Source: Streptomyces sp. ISL-12 (GTDB lineage Bacteria; Actinomycetota; Actinomycetes; Streptomycetales; Streptomycetaceae). From it: DNA of 64,000 bases. Location of the stretch: the NCBI RefSeq assembly GCF_018614415.1, contig NZ_JAGGOO010000078.1, positions 62,001 through 126,000 of the forward strand, in the 5' to 3' direction. A program made the position numbers and the translations under genes. This document shows positions 15,187 through 24,405 of the stretch, piece by piece. Numbering within the stretch: the first letter of the stretch is position 1; every line of letters begins with the position of its first letter. The notes beneath the pieces are model-generated. The model had not been told where the DNA came from and did no database searches. It saw nothing but the letters and a program-made list of their open reading frames with translations.

Positions 15187-18072
15187 ATGAGCGAGACGAA
15201 CCCCGCCACCGCCGCCGAGGCGGTGGCGCCGCACCGCTACACGGCCGCCCTGGCGGCCGAGATCGAGGCACGCTGGCAGGACTTCTGGGACGCCGAGGAC
15301 ACCTACGCGGCGCCGAACCCGACCGGTGACCTGGCGGGCGACCCGGAGACGGTCGCCCGGCCCAAGAAGTTCATCATGGACATGTTCCCGTACCCGTCCG
15401 GTGCGGGCCTGCACGTCGGCCACCCCCTGGGCTACATCGCCACCGACGTCTTCGCCCGCTTCCAGCGGATGACCGGCCACAACGTCCTGCACACCCTGGG
15501 CTTCGACGCCTTCGGCCTGCCCGCCGAGCAGTACGCCGTGCAGACCGGCACGCACCCGCGCGTGTCCACCGAGGCCAACATGGAGAACATGAAGGCCCAG
15601 CTGCGCCGGCTGGGCCTGGGCCACGACAAGCGCCGGTCGTTCGCCACGATCGACCCGGAGTACTACAAGTGGACCCAGTGGATCTTCCTGCAGATCTTCA
15701 ACTCCTGGTACGACGAGGAGGCGAGGAAGGCCCGGCCGATCGCCGAGCTGGTCGCCGCCTTCGAGTCCGGCGCGCGTGAGGTCCCCGGGGGACGGGCCTG
15801 GAGCGAGCTGACCGCCGCCGAGCGCGCCGACGTCCTGGGCGAGTACCGGCTGGCCTACGCCTCCGACGCGCCGGTCAACTGGTGCCCCGGGCTGGGTACC
15901 GTGCTGGCCAACGAGGAGGTCACCGCCGACGGCCGCTCCGAGCGCGGCAACTTCCCCGTCTTCAAGGCCAAGCTGCGCCAGTGGAACATGCGGATCACCG
16001 CCTACGCGGACCGGCTGCTGGAGGACCTGGACGAGCTGGACTGGCCCGAGGCCATCAAGCTGCAGCAGCGCAACTGGATCGGCCGCTCCGAGGGCGCCCG
16101 CGTCGACTTCCCCATCGACGGCGAGCACATCACCGTCTTCACCACCCGCCAGGACACCCTGTTCGGCGCCACCTACATGGTGCTGGCCCCCGAACACCCC
16201 CTGGTGGAGAAGTTCACGCCCGCCGCCTGGCCCGAGGGCACGCACCAGGTGTGGACCGGCGGTCACGCCACCCCCGCCGAGGCCGTCGCCGCCTACCGCG
16301 CGCAGGCCGCCGCCAAGTCCGACGTCGAGCGCCAGGCCGAGGCCAAGGACAAGACCGGCGTCTTCACCGGCGCGTACGCCACCAACCCTGTCAACGGCGA
16401 GAAGATCCCCGTCTTCATCGCCGACTACGTCCTGATGGGCTACGGCACCGGCGCGATCATGGCCGTACCGGCGCACGACAGCCGCGACTTCGCCTTCGCG
16501 CGCGCCTTCGAGCTGCCGATGCGCTGTGTCGTCGAGCCGTCCGACGGCCGCTCCACCGACCCCACGACCTGGGACGACGCCTTCGCCTCGTACGACGCGA
16601 AGATCGTGAACTCCACCGGCGCGGACGTCTCCCTGGACGGCCTGGGCGTGGTGGAGGCCAAGGCCCGCATCACCGAGTGGCTGACCGAGCGCGGCATCGG
16701 CGAGGGCACCGTCAACTTCCGCCTGCGTGACTGGCTGTTCAGCCGCCAGCGCTACTGGGGTGAGCCCTTCCCGATCGTCTACGACGAGGACGGCATCGCC
16801 CACCCGCTGCCCGAGTCGATGCTGCCGCTGGAACTGCCGGAGGTCGAGGACTACTCGCCGCGCACCTTCGACCCCGACGACGCCGACACCCAGCCCGAGA
16901 CGCCGCTGTCCCGCAACGAGGACTGGGTCAACGTCACCCTGGACCTGGGCGACGGACGCGGACCGCGGAAGTACCGGCGCGAGACCAACACCATGCCCAA
17001 CTGGGCCGGTTCCTGCTGGTACGAGCTGCGTTACCTGGACCCGCACAACTCCGAGCAGCTGGTCGACCCCGAGATCGAGCAGTACTGGATGGGCCCGCGC
17101 GAGGGACAGCCGCACGGGGGCGTCGACCTGTACGTCGGCGGCGCCGAACACGCCGTGCTGCACCTGCTGTACGCGCGCTTCTGGTCCAAGGTGCTGTTCG
17201 ACCTGGGGCACATCTCCTCGGCCGAGCCGTTCCACAAGCTGTTCAACCAGGGCATGATCCAGGCGTACGTCTACCGGGACGCGCGCGGGATCGCCGTACC
17301 GGCCGCCGAGGTGGAGGAGCGCGACGGCGCGTACTTCTACCAGGGCGAGAAGGTGTCGCGACTGCTGGGCAAGATGGGCAAGTCGCTGAAGAACGCGGTC
17401 ACTCCGGACGAGATCTGCGCCGAGTACGGCGCGGACACGCTGCGCCTGTACGAGATGGCCATGGGCCCGCTGGACGTCTCCCGGCCGTGGGACACCCGCG
17501 CGGTGGTCGGCCAGTTCCGGCTGCTGCAGCGGCTGTGGCGCAACGTCGTCGACGAGACGACCGGTGAGGTGACGGTGGTGGACACCGACCCCGCCGACAT
17601 CGACGTGGACACGCTGCGGGCGCTGCACAAGGCGATCGACGGGGTGCGCGGCGACCTGGAGGGCATGCGGTTCAACACCGCCATCGCCAAGGTCACCGAG
17701 CTGAACAACCACCTGACCAAGGTGGGCGGCCCCCTCGCGCGGCCGGTCGCCGAGGCGCTGGTGCTGATGGTCGCGCCGCTGGCCCCGCACGTCGCCGAGG
17801 AACTGTGGCGCAAGCTGGGCCACACGGACTCCGTCGTGCACCAGGACTTCCCGGTCGCCGACCCGGCCTACGTCGTGGACGAGACCGTCACCTGCGTGGT
17901 CCAGATCAAGGGCAAGGTCAAGGCGCGGCTGGAGGTCGCCCCGGACATCTCCGAGGCGGACCTGGAGAAGGCGGCGCTGGCCGACGAGAAGGTCGTGGCC
18001 GCGCTGGGCGGCGCCGGGATCCGCAAGGTCATCGTGCGGGCGCCCAAGCTGGTCAACATCGTGCCGGCGTGA
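15187..18072 (+). CDS. leuS: Leucyl-tRNA synthetase
   Basis: Charges tRNA-Leu with leucine. The 961-residue class I synthetase has the HIGH-type motif PYPSGAGLHVGHPLGY near residues 69-84, a CP1 editing domain in the middle (TVFTTRQDTLFGATYMVLAPEHP), the tRNA-binding region, and the KMSKS-type motif GKMGKSLKNA near residue 729. The C-terminal domain ends in KVIVRAPKLVNIV. ATG 15187 is chosen (GAG and AGGATC precede it); a TTG at 15178 would add only three residues. Expression is probably controlled by the attenuator upstream. Confidence 0.97.
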   Translation: MSETNPATAAEAVAPHRYTAALAAEIEARWQDFWDAEDTYAAPNPTGDLAGDPETVARPKKFIMDMFPYPSGAGLHVGHPLGYIATDVFARFQRMTGHNVLHTLGFDAFGLPAEQYAVQTGTHPRVSTEANMENMKAQLRRLGLGHDKRRSFATIDPEYYKWTQWIFLQIFNSWYDEEARKARPIAELVAAFESGAREVPGGRAWSELTAAERADVLGEYRLAYASDAPVNWCPGLGTVLANEEVTADGRSERGNFPVFKAKLRQWNMRITAYADRLLEDLDELDWPEAIKLQQRNWIGRSEGARVDFPIDGEHITVFTTRQDTLFGATYMVLAPEHPLVEKFTPAAWPEGTHQVWTGGHATPAEAVAAYRAQAAAKSDVERQAEAKDKTGVFTGAYATNPVNGEKIPVFIADYVLMGYGTGAIMAVPAHDSRDFAFARAFELPMRCVVEPSDGRSTDPTTWDDAFASYDAKIVNSTGADVSLDGLGVVEAKARITEWLTERGIGEGTVNFRLRDWLFSRQRYWGEPFPIVYDEDGIAHPLPESMLPLELPEVEDYSPRTFDPDDADTQPETPLSRNEDWVNVTLDLGDGRGPRKYRRETNTMPNWAGSCWYELRYLDPHNSEQLVDPEIEQYWMGPREGQPHGGVDLYVGGAEHAVLHLLYARFWSKVLFDLGHISSAEPFHKLFNQGMIQAYVYRDARGIAVPAAEVEERDGAYFYQGEKVSRLLGKMGKSLKNAVTPDEICAEYGADTLRLYEMAMGPLDVSRPWDTRAVVGQFRLLQRLWRNVVDETTGEVTVVDTDPADIDVDTLRALHKAIDGVRGDLEGMRFNTAIAKVTELNNHLTKVGGPLARPVAEALVLMVAPLAPHVAEELWRKLGHTDSVVHQDFPVADPAYVVDETVTCVVQIKGKVKARLEVAPDISEADLEKAALADEKVVAALGGAGIRKVIVRAPKLVNIVPA

Positions 18073-18087
18073 ACCCGGCCTGAGTCC

Positions 18088-18131
18088 GGCGTGAGCGCGG
18101 CATGGGTTCGGCGTGAGCGCGGCATGGGTTA
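18088..18131 (+). repeat. Tandem 22-bp repeat after leuS
   Basis: Two copies of a 22-bp unit beginning GGCGTGAGCGCGGCATGGG, 18088-18109 and 18110-18131, followed by degenerate GGCATGAG and GGTATGAC echoes. It is non-coding and lies just after the leuS stop. Confidence 0.85.
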
Positions 18132-18293
18132 GGCATGAGCTTGGTATGACCGGCTGAGGGGCTCAGGGCGGTCCCCTACGGGCAGGTTCGGGGTTTTTCT
18201 GGAACTCCGGGCCTGCCCGTTGCGTTTACGGTGGAAGAGAGTGGCGCGGTGGGCGCCGCGAGCGCCCGCGGGGCGGGCCGGAGGAGGAGCACC

Positions 18294-19013
18294 GTGGAAG
18301 CAGTGATCGCAGTCGTCGCCCTGCTCTTCGTGCTCATGATCGCCCTTGGCGCCTATGTCACGGTGAAGGCCGTCGGCGCCGCCAAGCGGGGCGTGGACCG
18401 CGGCATCACCCAGGCCCGCCGCACGGTGGAGGAGCACACGCTGCGCGCCAAGTCCCTGGTCCAGCCGGGCTCGGCCGGTGAGGTCGCGCGGCTGCGGCTG
18501 TCGCTGCGGACGTCCATGCGGGCCACGCAGGACGCGCTGGACGCGGGCGTGGCCGAGGACGAGTCCCTCAAGGAGTCCCTGGACCTGTTCGCGAGGCTCA
18601 GCGCGCACGGGCACGAACTCGACGCCGAGCTGCGGCGGCTGGAGACCGAGCCGGACCGCGCCACCCTCGCGGAGCGCCTCCCCGGGCTGCGCGAGCGCAC
18701 CGAGCGCATCACCCAGGCGGCCGACTCCCTGCGCTGGGCGGCCCGCGACCGGGCTCGCCGCTTCGCGGACGACGACCTGGACTCGCTGAGCGCCCAGATC
18801 GACGTAGAGGCGGGCGCCCTGCGGCACTGGACCCGGACGGAGCCCGCCTCCCCGCCGCCCCCGTGGCCCGAGGCCCAGGCCGCCACCGACGCGAGCGCCG
18901 GACCGGGGCGGCCGGCTTCCGCCGGGGAACCGGCGCGACCGGCGATCGACCAGGCCGGGCCGCGCCCGACGTACCCCTGGCAGAAGAAGGCCCGGCCGGA
19001 GAGCACGACCTGA
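18294..19013 (+). CDS. Membrane-anchored helical protein of unknown function
   Basis: A 239-residue protein starting at GTG 18294 with GAGGAGGAG about 5 bases upstream. It opens with one membrane helix (VIAVVALLFVLMIALGAYVTV), then a charged helical region of about 130 residues with heptad-like leucines (LRLSLRTSMRATQDALDAGV; LERLRERTERI-type repeats), probably coiled coil, and a Pro/Ala-rich C-terminal tail. I recognise it only as a conserved Streptomyces protein located between leuS and degV. The topology suggests an N-terminal anchor with a cytoplasmic helical bundle. Confidence 0.8.
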   Translation: MEAVIAVVALLFVLMIALGAYVTVKAVGAAKRGVDRGITQARRTVEEHTLRAKSLVQPGSAGEVARLRLSLRTSMRATQDALDAGVAEDESLKESLDLFARLSAHGHELDAELRRLETEPDRATLAERLPGLRERTERITQAADSLRWAARDRARRFADDDLDSLSAQIDVEAGALRHWTRTEPASPPPPWPEAQAATDASAGPGRPASAGEPARPAIDQAGPRPTYPWQKKARPESTT

Positions 19014-19116
19014 CGGCAGGACCTGAGGTACGACGTGACGGTACGACGTGACGGCAGGGCTGACGGCACGACGTGACAGCCTGGCCCGGCAACCTTGCTG
19101 GGCAGTACGGCTTGTT

Positions 19117-19152
19117 CGGTGCCGGTGCCGGTGCCGGTGCCGGTGCCGGTGA
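19117..19152 (+). repeat. Hexanucleotide repeat upstream of degV
   Basis: About five consecutive copies of GGTGCC end in GGTGACC, shortly before the degV promoter. It is a simple-sequence stretch that could vary in copy number between strains. No coding function is seen. Confidence 0.8.
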
Positions 19153-19187
19153 CCGGGGCCGGACTGCCGTATGGGCGCTACGGCAGG

Positions 19188-19193
19188 TAACCT
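19188..19193 (+). promoter_or_regulatory. -10 of degV-family gene
   Basis: TAACCT ends 7 bases before ATG 19201. This spacing predicts a leaderless transcript and decides the start codon. Confidence 0.6.
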
Positions 19194-19200
19194 CCAGCTC

Positions 19201-20046
19201 ATGTCCCGCCATGTCGCGATCGTCACCGATTCAACGGCCTACCTGCCGCCCCGGACGATGGAGCGTCACGGCATCACCGCGGTGCCCCTGACCGTGGTCC
19301 TGGGCGACCGGGCGCTGGAGGAGGGCACCGAGATCTCGACCCGCTCGCTGGCCCAGGCGTTGCAGAAGCGACGCCCGGTCACGACCTCCCGTCCCAGCCC
19401 GGAGACGTTCGCCGAGGCATACCGGAAGGCCGCCGGCTCCGGCGCCACCGGCATCGTCTCCCTGCACCTCTCCGCCGAGCTCTCGGGTACCTACGACGCG
19501 GCGGTGGTCGCGGCACGCGAGGCGCCCGTCCCGGTACGGGTCGTGGACACCGGCATGATCGCCATGGCGCTGGGTTTCTGCGCGGTCGCCGCGGCCGAGG
19601 CGGCGGAGAGCGGCGGCACGGTGGACGAGGCCGTCACGGCGGCGGAGAAGCGGGCGGCGGGCACGTCCGCCTACTTCTACGTCGACACCCTCGACTATCT
19701 GCGCCGCGGCGGCCGGATCGGGGCCGCGCAGGCCCTGTTCGGGTCCGCGCTGGCGGTGAAACCGCTGCTGCGGCTGGACGGGGGCCGGATCGAGCCGCTG
19801 GAGAAGGTGCGCACGGCATCCAAGGCCATCGCCCGCCTGGAGGAGATCGCCGCCGACCGGGCGGGCGGCGCCGAGGTCGACATCGCCGTCCACCATCTCG
19901 CCGCCCCCGACCGGGCCGCGGCCCTGGCGGACCGGCTGCGGACCAGGGTGCCGCTCCTGGCCGACCTGCACGTCAGCGAGGTCGGGGCGGTGATCGGGGC
20001 GCACACGGGACCCGGATTGCTGGGGGTCGTCGTCTCGTCCCGGTGA
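19201..20046 (+). CDS. DegV-family fatty-acid-binding protein
   Basis: A 281-residue DegV/FakB-type protein. Family features are visible: N-terminal VAIVTDSTAYLPP, the TSRPSPETFAEAY loop that contacts the lipid carboxylate, the SLHLSAELSGTYDAA segment, VRVVDTGMIAMALGF, and the C-terminal LSV-like AVIGAHTGPGLLGVV. FakB-type proteins hold a fatty acid for phosphorylation by FakA; whether an FakA partner exists cannot be seen here. ATG 19201 is chosen because of the -10 hexamer 7 bases upstream. Confidence 0.92.
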   Translation: MSRHVAIVTDSTAYLPPRTMERHGITAVPLTVVLGDRALEEGTEISTRSLAQALQKRRPVTTSRPSPETFAEAYRKAAGSGATGIVSLHLSAELSGTYDAAVVAAREAPVPVRVVDTGMIAMALGFCAVAAAEAAESGGTVDEAVTAAEKRAAGTSAYFYVDTLDYLRRGGRIGAAQALFGSALAVKPLLRLDGGRIEPLEKVRTASKAIARLEEIAADRAGGAEVDIAVHHLAAPDRAAALADRLRTRVPLLADLHVSEVGAVIGAHTGPGLLGVVVSSR

Positions 20047-20151
20047 AGCCCGTCACCCGGGCGGGTGGCGGAGATATCCACAAGCGGGCGTCGGTCCCCA
20101 GAAACCGACCATGATCATCGCGAGTGTGCCGGGTCGTCCGATCCTCGGCGC

Positions 20152-21381
20152 ATGGCACTTCGATCACGTTCTCGCGCAACGGCACCCACCAGCGGCCCGG
20201 GCCGCCGCCCCGCCTCCGACGGCCGCTTCCGCCACCGACGCCCACCACAGGTCCACGGGCGGGTACGGGACCCGGGCCGGGCGCGGCACCACGGCCGCCG
20301 GGCTTCGGCTTCGGCTTCGGCGGAGGAACTTCGAAAGCGGGCGGAGGCGCTGTTCGGCGAACGGCCGGGACGGGCCGGCTTCGGGGAAGGGGGCGTTCAG
20401 CGGCGGGAGCCGGGGAAGGCACCGCCCGGACGGCGGGCCGGGGGCCCGGACGCTGACGCCCTGCGGGCGGAGACCTGTGCGGACACCGGGGAGGCTGGGG
20501 GCGTCACGGATGCGGGGGCTGTTTCGGGTGTCGGGGGCGCCGTTGGTACGGGAGCCGTCCCGGATGGCGGGGCCGCCGTTGGTACGGGAGCCGTCCCGGA
20601 CGTCGGGGCCGTCCGTGACGCCGGGTCCCGTTGGGAGCGGGTCCGGCTGGCGCTGCGGGAGCGGATGCCGCTGTGGCTCCAGACCAGGTGCGGGCTGGAA
20701 CGGCGCGGTGTGCTGGCGCTGACCGTGGTGCTCGTCGCCGCCGCGGGTCTGGCGGTGCAGCACTTCTGGACCGGCCGGACCCAGTCCGTGCCCGCACCCG
20801 ACCTGGTGCGGGCGGCGGCAACGCCGTACGGCGGGCGGAGCACGCCCGCGGGAGAGGCCGGGGCCACGGGCACGCCGGGCGGGACGGACCCGATGACGGC
20901 CGGCACGCCGGGGGCCACTCCGGGCGCCGAAATCGTGGTGGACGTCAGCGGCAAGGTCCGCGAACCCGGCGTCCACCGGCTGCCGCCGGGTTCGCGGGTG
21001 GCGGACGCCCTGCGCGCGGCCGGTGGCGTACGCCCCGGTACCGACACCGGCGCGCTCAACCGCGCGAGGTTCCTGGTGGACGGCGAACAGGTCATCGTCG
21101 GCCCGCCCCCGCAGGGTGCGGGTACGGCAGCCGGCTCCGTCGGCGCGTCCGGTGGCGGTACCGCCGGGGGACCCGGAGCGGGGCCCGCCGCCCCCGTCTC
21201 CCTCAACACGGCCACCGTCGACCAACTCGACACCCTGCCGGGCGTCGGCCCCGTGCTCGCCGGGCACATCGTCGAGTACCGCACTCAGCACGGCGGTTTC
21301 CGCTCCGTCGACGAACTGCGCGAGGTCAACGGCATCGGTGAGCGCCGCTTCGCCGACCTGCGCGACCTCGTACGGCCATGA
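20152..21381 (+). CDS. comEA: ComEA-like DNA-binding protein
   Basis: A 409-residue protein: an Arg-rich, probably disordered N-terminus, a Gly/Ala/Val tandem repeat (AVGTGAVPDGG and AVGTGAVPDVG, around 20540-20610), one membrane helix (RGVLALTVVLVAAAGLAVQH), then an extracellular SLBB domain (EIVVDVSGKVREPGVHRLPP) and a C-terminal helix-hairpin-helix pair (LNTATVDQLDTLPGVGPVLA and ELREVNGIGERRFADLRDL). ComEA binds double-stranded DNA in competence systems. ATG 20152 is chosen as the last plausible start before the conserved part. The stop overlaps comEC by 4 bases. Natural transformation has not been shown in this genus as far as I know, so the role is open. Confidence 0.88.
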   Translation: MALRSRSRATAPTSGPGRRPASDGRFRHRRPPQVHGRVRDPGRARHHGRRASASASAEELRKRAEALFGERPGRAGFGEGGVQRREPGKAPPGRRAGGPDADALRAETCADTGEAGGVTDAGAVSGVGGAVGTGAVPDGGAAVGTGAVPDVGAVRDAGSRWERVRLALRERMPLWLQTRCGLERRGVLALTVVLVAAAGLAVQHFWTGRTQSVPAPDLVRAAATPYGGRSTPAGEAGATGTPGGTDPMTAGTPGATPGAEIVVDVSGKVREPGVHRLPPGSRVADALRAAGGVRPGTDTGALNRARFLVDGEQVIVGPPPQGAGTAAGSVGASGGGTAGGPGAGPAAPVSLNTATVDQLDTLPGVGPVLAGHIVEYRTQHGGFRSVDELREVNGIGERRFADLRDLVRP

Positions 21382-24194
21382 CACGCCGCACCGCGCCGGC
21401 CCACGCGCCGGACGACCGGCACGGCGCACACCCGCCGGCCGAGCCGGGGCAGGCGCCCGCCGCGGCGAGCCGGACGGCCGTCCACGCGGCCTCCGGGAAG
21501 CGGCTCGGCGCCGCCCGTCCCCGGCAGGAGGGGCCGGTGGACCTGCGCCTGGTGCCGCCCGCCCTCGGAGCCTGGGCCGCGGCGGCCCTGTTCCTGGACA
21601 AGTCCGCCGGGTGGACCGTCTGCGCGGTGGTCGGCTGCGCGGTCACCGCCGGGCTCCTGCTGGCGTGCCGGACAATCCGGGGGAGATTCCAGGGCGAACA
21701 CCGGGGAGCACGCTGGGGGCGAGTGCAGGGGGAACACGAGGGAGCGCGCTGGGGGCGAGTGCAGGGGGAACACGAGGGAGCGCGCTGGGGACGAGTGCAG
21801 GGGGAACACGAGGGAGCGCGCTGGGGACGAAGCCAGGGTGGACGCTGGGGCCGACACCGGCCCGCCGTCGCCGCCCTGCTGCTCTGCGTCGCCGCGTCCG
21901 CCGCCTCGGCCGGACTGCACGGCGCCGACCTGCGCCGGGGCCCGGTACCGGAGCTGGCCCGGCGGTACGCCACCGTGACCGCCGAGGTGGAACTGACCTC
22001 CGGCCCGCGTCTCACCCGCCCCCGCGTCCAGGGCAACCACGAGACGCCGCCCGCCGTGCTGGTCGACGCCGACGTACGCCGCGTGGAGCAGGCGGACGGG
22101 ACGGCGGTGACGACCCGGACACCGGTACGGATGATCGTCGACCTGGACGCGGGGGCGCAGGAACGGAATCCGGGGGCCCCGGTCCCGGGGACGTCGGCAC
22201 GCGACCCCGAGGGCGCGGCCCCGGGCACGGCCGCCGACCGGGCCCGCGCCTCGCCCTGGCTCGGGCTGCTGCCGACCACGCGGGTGCGGGTCACCGCCCG
22301 CTCGGCGCCGCCGGCGGTGGGCGGGGACCGTATCGCCGCCCTGTGGCGGGTACGGGGCGGGGCGGCGCCGGACGTCGTGGCCGGACCGTCGGGGGCACAG
22401 CGGGTCGCGGGACGGCTGCGTGCCGGGCTGCGGGCGGCCACCGACGACCTCCCGGCGGACGCCCGGGCGCTGCTGCCCGGGCTGGTCGTCGGCGACACCT
22501 CGCGGATCACCCCGGACCTGGAGGAGGCGTTCAAGGAGACCGACCTCGCGCACACGCTCGCCGTGAGCGGGGCCAACTTCACCATCCTGCTCGCCTTGCT
22601 GCTGGGCCCGCCCGGTCTGGCCCAGCTCAGCGAGCGCCGGGGACTGGCACCCCGCCTCGGCGTCCCGCTGCGGGCGACGGCACTGCTCGGGGCGGCGCTG
22701 GCCCTCGGGTTCGCCGTCGTGTGCGGCCCCGATCCGAGCGTGTTGCGGGCCGCGGCCTGCGGAGGTGTCGCACTGCTCGCCCTGGCCACCGGCCGCCGCA
22801 GATCCCTCGTCCCGGCGCTGGCGACGGCGGTCCTGCTGCTGGTGCTCTACGACCCGTGGCTCGCCCGGAGTTACGGCTTCCTGCTCTCGGTGCTGGCCAC
22901 CGGTGCCCTGCTCACGCTGGCGCCGCGCTGGAGCACCGCCCTGCGCGGCCGAGGGGTGCCGCCCCGGCTGGCCGAGGCGCTGGCCGCCGCTGCCGCCGCC
23001 CAGGCGGTGTGCGCGCCCGTCGTCACCGTGCTGTCGGCCCGGGTGAGTCTGGTGGGGGTGCCGTGCAATCTGCTGGCCGAGTTCGCCGTCGCGCCCGCCA
23101 CGGTCCTGGGCTTCGGCGCGCTGGCCACCGCCCCGGTGGCGATGCCCGTGGCCGAGGTACTGGCGTGGTGCGCGAGCTGGCCGGCCGGTTGGCTCGCGCG
23201 GGTGGCCCGGACCGGGGCGGCGCTGCCCGGCGCGGGGGTGGACTGGCCCGGGAGCTGGACCGGGGCGGCGTCGCTCGCGCTGGTGACGGTCGGTGTACTG
23301 CTCGCGGGGCGGCGGCTGATACGGCATCCCTGGTGGTGCGGTGTCTGTGTGCTGGCGCTGGTGGTCGCGGTGCTGCGGCCGGCGCCGCTGACCCGGGTGA
23401 TCACGGGCTGGCCGCCCCCGGACTGGCGGCTGGTGATGTGCGACGTCGGACAGGGTGACGCGATGGTGCTCGCGGCTGGCGAGGACACGGGCGTGGTGGT
23501 GGACGCCGGACCCGATCCGGTCCTCGCCGACCGCTGTCTGCGCTCGCTCGGGATCACCCGGGTCCCGCTCGTCGTGCTGACCCACTTCCACGCCGACCAT
23601 GTGGCCGGGCTGCCCGGAGTGCTCCGGGGGCGTTCGGTGGGCGCCATCGAGACGACCGGCTTCGAGGAACCGGCGGACCAGGTGGACTTCGTCCGCGGAC
23701 AGGCGGCGGCCCGGAAGATTCCGTTACGGCACGCGGTCGCCGGGGAGCGTCGGCGGACGGGGGCGCTGTCCTGGCAGGTGGTGTGGCCTCCGCCGCCCGC
23801 GTCGAGTCAGCGGCTCGCCGTGGAGGGCCCGAACGACGCCAGCGTCAGCCTGCTGGTCAGGACGGCCGGCCTCAGGCTGCTCCTGCTCGGTGACCTGGAA
23901 CCGCCCGCCCAGCGGGCACTGGCCGGATCGCCGGTGGCCTCCGCGCTGGAAGGGGTGGACGTGCTCAAGGTGGCCCACCACGGCTCGGCCCACCAGGACC
24001 CGGGGCTGCTGCGCCGGGCGGCCCCGCGGGTGGCGTTGATCTCCTGCGGTGCGCACAACATGTACGGCCACCCCGCCCCCGGCACGCTCGCGGCGTTGCG
24101 TGCCCAGGGCGCCGCTGTCCTGCGGACCGACCGGGACGGCGCGCTGGCGGTCGCGGGTACGGAGGGGGAGGGGCTGCGGGTGACAGGAAGGTGA
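21378..24194 (+). CDS. comEC: ComEC/Rec2-family membrane DNA-translocation protein
   Basis: A 938-residue membrane protein, overlapping comEA (ATGA). It has an N-terminal pair of helices, an external OB-like domain, the Competence domain with many helices (ALLPGLVVGDTSRITPDLEE through the segments to about residue 670), and a C-terminal metallo-beta-lactamase-like domain (DAGPDP; LTHFHADHVAGLPG, with the zinc motif HFHADH at 736-741; HHGSAHQD). In competent bacteria ComEC passes single-stranded DNA through the membrane. An in-frame 36-bp tandem repeat inserts about 56 residues (104-159) between the N-terminal helices. Confidence 0.92.
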   Translation: MTRRTAPAHAPDDRHGAHPPAEPGQAPAAASRTAVHAASGKRLGAARPRQEGPVDLRLVPPALGAWAAAALFLDKSAGWTVCAVVGCAVTAGLLLACRTIRGRFQGEHRGARWGRVQGEHEGARWGRVQGEHEGARWGRVQGEHEGARWGRSQGGRWGRHRPAVAALLLCVAASAASAGLHGADLRRGPVPELARRYATVTAEVELTSGPRLTRPRVQGNHETPPAVLVDADVRRVEQADGTAVTTRTPVRMIVDLDAGAQERNPGAPVPGTSARDPEGAAPGTAADRARASPWLGLLPTTRVRVTARSAPPAVGGDRIAALWRVRGGAAPDVVAGPSGAQRVAGRLRAGLRAATDDLPADARALLPGLVVGDTSRITPDLEEAFKETDLAHTLAVSGANFTILLALLLGPPGLAQLSERRGLAPRLGVPLRATALLGAALALGFAVVCGPDPSVLRAAACGGVALLALATGRRRSLVPALATAVLLLVLYDPWLARSYGFLLSVLATGALLTLAPRWSTALRGRGVPPRLAEALAAAAAAQAVCAPVVTVLSARVSLVGVPCNLLAEFAVAPATVLGFGALATAPVAMPVAEVLAWCASWPAGWLARVARTGAALPGAGVDWPGSWTGAASLALVTVGVLLAGRRLIRHPWWCGVCVLALVVAVLRPAPLTRVITGWPPPDWRLVMCDVGQGDAMVLAAGEDTGVVVDAGPDPVLADRCLRSLGITRVPLVVLTHFHADHVAGLPGVLRGRSVGAIETTGFEEPADQVDFVRGQAAARKIPLRHAVAGERRRTGALSWQVVWPPPPASSQRLAVEGPNDASVSLLVRTAGLRLLLLGDLEPPAQRALAGSPVASALEGVDVLKVAHHGSAHQDPGLLRRAAPRVALISCGAHNMYGHPAPGTLAALRAQGAAVLRTDRDGALAVAGTEGEGLRVTGR
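21687..21854 (+). repeat. 36-bp in-frame tandem repeat inside comEC
   Basis: Four 36-bp units (21687-21722, 21723-21758, 21759-21794, 21795-21830) and a partial fifth encode the 12-residue repeat VQGEHEGARWGR. Copies 3 and 4 are identical and copy 2 differs at one base, so the array is recent. Length changes would keep the comEC frame. Confidence 0.95.
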
Positions 24195-24405
24195 GAGCTG
24201 GGCGGGCAACAGGTGCCGGCTGTGCGCCAGTTGTGCAAACCGATACCGGAGCCGCCAATTCGGGCCACAGCGGGGCCACTCATACGCAGTGCCGTCACAT
24301 GCGCCGCTTTGCTGTGATGTGGTTCCGTGTTGCCTGGAAAGCCTCAACGGTGATCGAATGCGTCTTCGATAGGGATGATTCGGCGTCGTGCAGAGGGTGT
24401 CGTAG

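Noticed and set aside
21687..21854. CRISPR-like repeats within comEC
   Set aside because: The units are directly adjacent with no spacers and keep the comEC reading frame, so this is a coding tandem repeat.
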